This document shows, piece by piece, positions 4,652 through 6,020 of a stretch of 6,020 bases of DNA. The first letter of the stretch is position 1; every line of letters starts with the position of its first letter. The stretch comes from Methanosarcinales archaeon (GTDB lineage: Archaea; Halobacteriota; Syntropharchaeia; Alkanophagales; Methanospirareceae). A model generated the notes under the pieces. That model worked only from the letters and a program-made list of their open reading frames with translations. It did no database searches and had not been told where the DNA came from. Where the stretch lies: contig DAOUYX010000104.1 of assembly GCA_030665925.1 (NCBI GenBank), forward strand, positions 1 through 6,020, read 5' to 3'. Both the position numbers and the translations under genes were made by a program.

Positions 4652-6020
4652 AACGAATCTTTAATGTGAATAACGGCACGGTGCAGACCTCGCTGGACGG
4701 CGTGAAATTGCGATTCCCGAAGGTGCGAACCAGCGATGGGCACATGCTGGAGTGGGATAAGGAAGCGATAGTAAAGCAGCTTTTGCGTGAAACGAAATTG
4801 AGCAAGGAGTTTTATGGTAGCTCGCCGATAGACGAGGATACGGCGCGGGAGATTGCGAAGGAAGCGGCGAAGCGGATAAGGGTAATGGGTATCTCGCAGC
4901 TTTCGGGTGCGTTAGTGCGGGAGATAGTGAACCAGATTTTGTTGGAGGAATATCACAAGCAGGAGTGGCGGAACGTCTGCACGCGGGTGGGCACGCCGGT
5001 GTACGACGCGCACCTGATTGACATTGGTGAGGGGTTCGAAGCGCAGGAGAACGCGAATTTGCAGGATAATGCGGAGACGTCGCACAAGAAGAAGGCGGAC
5101 AAGATTTGTAAGGAGCAGTATTTGCTGTTGTTGCCGCCGAAGTTAGCAGATGCACATCTCAGCGGCGATTTGCATATTCACGACCTCGAATATTTTGGTA
5201 CGCGAGGTTTTTGTCAGGATTGGGACCTTCGGTACTTCTTCTATTACGGGTTGATGCCGGACGGCTCGGGTACAAAGGCGTCGGTCGCGGGACCGGCGAA
5301 GAAGCCGGAGGTGGCGATTCTGCACGCGGTAAAGATTTTAGGCAGTGCTCAGACCAACTTCGCGGGGGGACAGGGCTTCTTCAATTTCCTTACGTTCATC
5401 GCGCCGTATTTAGAGGGGCTTTCGTACGAAGAGATCGAGCAACTGATGCAGATGTTCGTGTACGAGATGACACAGATGCAGGTTGCTCGCGGCGGTCAGT
5501 TGGTATTCTCGTCAGTGCAGCTTACGCCGGGGATACCGAAGATCTGGAAGGACAAGCCGGCGGTTTACAAAGGCGAGGTATGGAACGGCGAGCACGTGCC
5601 GCTTAGGACCTACGGCGAGTTTGAACGCGAGGTGCGGTTGGCATTCAAGGCGTTGATGAACGTTATGCTGCAGGGCGATTACTGGAGTAAGCCTTTCAAC
5701 TTCCCGAAGCCTGAGATCGCGATCGAGCCTGATTTCTTGAAGGAGGACGTGGAATTCAACCAAAAAAATCCTGATCTGCCGACTTATGAAGAGCTTTATG
5801 ATTTGGCGTTTGAACTGACGGCGAAGTACGGCACGCCGTATTTTGATAACAAGATACCTGAGTACAGGGGTGCGGGCGAAGGCGTTTCCTGCTATCAGTG
5901 CTGTGCGTACAGTTTCAAGACGTCGCCGGACGATGCGGACTTCAAGGATAAGATGTATTTCAATAATGGAACGCACTTCACGATGGGCGGCTGGCAGGTA
6001 ATAACGCTGAACTGTCCACG
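4648..6020 (+). CDS. nrdD: Anaerobic (class III) ribonucleoside-triphosphate reductase large subunit, 3' end outside the window
   Basis: NrdD converts NTPs to dNTPs without oxygen using a glycyl radical made by the SAM enzyme NrdG. The first 457 residues are present. Residues ~20-115 form an ATP-cone (KVRTSDGHMLEWDKEAIVKQ, SGALVREIVNQIL), the allosteric nucleotide-sensing domain. The barrel follows: NLQDNAETSHKKKADK (137-152), the hallmark LSGDLHIHDLEYF (171-183), AQTNFAGGQGFFNF (234-247), MQVARGGQLVFSSVQLTP (277-294), KPFNFPKPEI (348-357) and CYQCCAYSF (415-423), whose Cys pair should include the thiyl-radical cysteine. The last readable block is TMGGWQVITLNCP. Family members run about 650-780 residues, so the glycyl-radical loop and zinc cysteines lie beyond 6020. 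ATG 4648 overlaps the nrdH stop and has GGGAG just upstream. The redoxin neighbour suggests a thioredoxin/NrdH-dependent rather than formate-dependent enzyme. nrdG is not seen. Confidence 0.95.
   Translation, partial: MKRIFNVNNGTVQTSLDGVKLRFPKVRTSDGHMLEWDKEAIVKQLLRETKLSKEFYGSSPIDEDTAREIAKEAAKRIRVMGISQLSGALVREIVNQILLEEYHKQEWRNVCTRVGTPVYDAHLIDIGEGFEAQENANLQDNAETSHKKKADKICKEQYLLLLPPKLADAHLSGDLHIHDLEYFGTRGFCQDWDLRYFFYYGLMPDGSGTKASVAGPAKKPEVAILHAVKILGSAQTNFAGGQGFFNFLTFIAPYLEGLSYEEIEQLMQMFVYEMTQMQVARGGQLVFSSVQLTPGIPKIWKDKPAVYKGEVWNGEHVPLRTYGEFEREVRLAFKALMNVMLQGDYWSKPFNFPKPEIAIEPDFLKEDVEFNQKNPDLPTYEELYDLAFELTAKYGTPYFDNKIPEYRGAGEGVSCYQCCAYSFKTSPDDADFKDKMYFNNGTHFTMGGWQVITLNCP

Noticed and set aside
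4549..5976. Long - strand frames opposite nrdD (up to 164 codons) and the + strand frame 5211-5606
   Set aside because: They are shadows of nrdD, produced by its GC-rich third positions. The + strand reading of nrdD has continuous family motifs.
1..6020. tRNA, rRNA, CRISPR array or replication origin
   Set aside because: No cloverleaf with conserved T-loop, no regularly spaced direct repeats and no origin-type repeat cluster could be seen on reading both strands.

Overview
The window looks like a piece of an anaerobic euryarchaeal chromosome, from the methanogen or methane-oxidiser (Methanomicrobia-like) side. Reasons: an archaeal-type diadenylate cyclase (DacZ), the archaea-specific pantoate kinase of CoA synthesis, an oxygen-sensitive class III ribonucleotide reductase (NrdD) paired with a small redoxin, archaeal TATA-type promoters with short or absent 5' leaders, and decayed IS1182-like and IS1634-like transposases of types common in Methanosarcina relatives. 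The species assignment is inference.

Layout. 1-173 is the 3' end of a + strand gene ending in a helix-hairpin-helix module that resembles the Hel308 helicase tail. 254-553 (-) is an internally deleted, frameshifted IS1182-like transposase remnant. 652-1233 (-) is dacZ. It shares a 91-bp divergent promoter region with the pantoate kinase gene at 1325-2254 (+). 2543-3423 (+) is an IS1634-like transposase remnant with two internal deletions and a frame change, bracketed by a 14-bp perfect inverted repeat (2340-2353 and 3523-3536). 3464-4108 (-) appears to be the broken remains of a membrane-anchored protein: an intact signal/anchor plus Pro/Thr linker (3860-4108), a frameshifted continuation up to about 3789, a complex inverted repeat (about 3666-3795), and then an FxLYD-like beta-domain remnant (3542-3619). 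4385-4651 and 4648-6020 (+) form the nrdH-nrdD operon with a 4-base ATGA overlap; nrdD runs off the right edge.

How the genes fit together. The intact genes are housekeeping: c-di-AMP signalling, CoA synthesis and anaerobic dNTP synthesis. The redoxin and NrdD very probably work as reductant and enzyme. The middle (2.2-4.1 kb) is a graveyard of insertion sequences and one disrupted surface-protein gene. I do not see a convincing new multi-gene system. The observations most worth a check are the inverted repeat that splits the surface-protein gene, the single-domain DacZ with altered motif residues, and a 15-codon leader reading frame ahead of nrdH.
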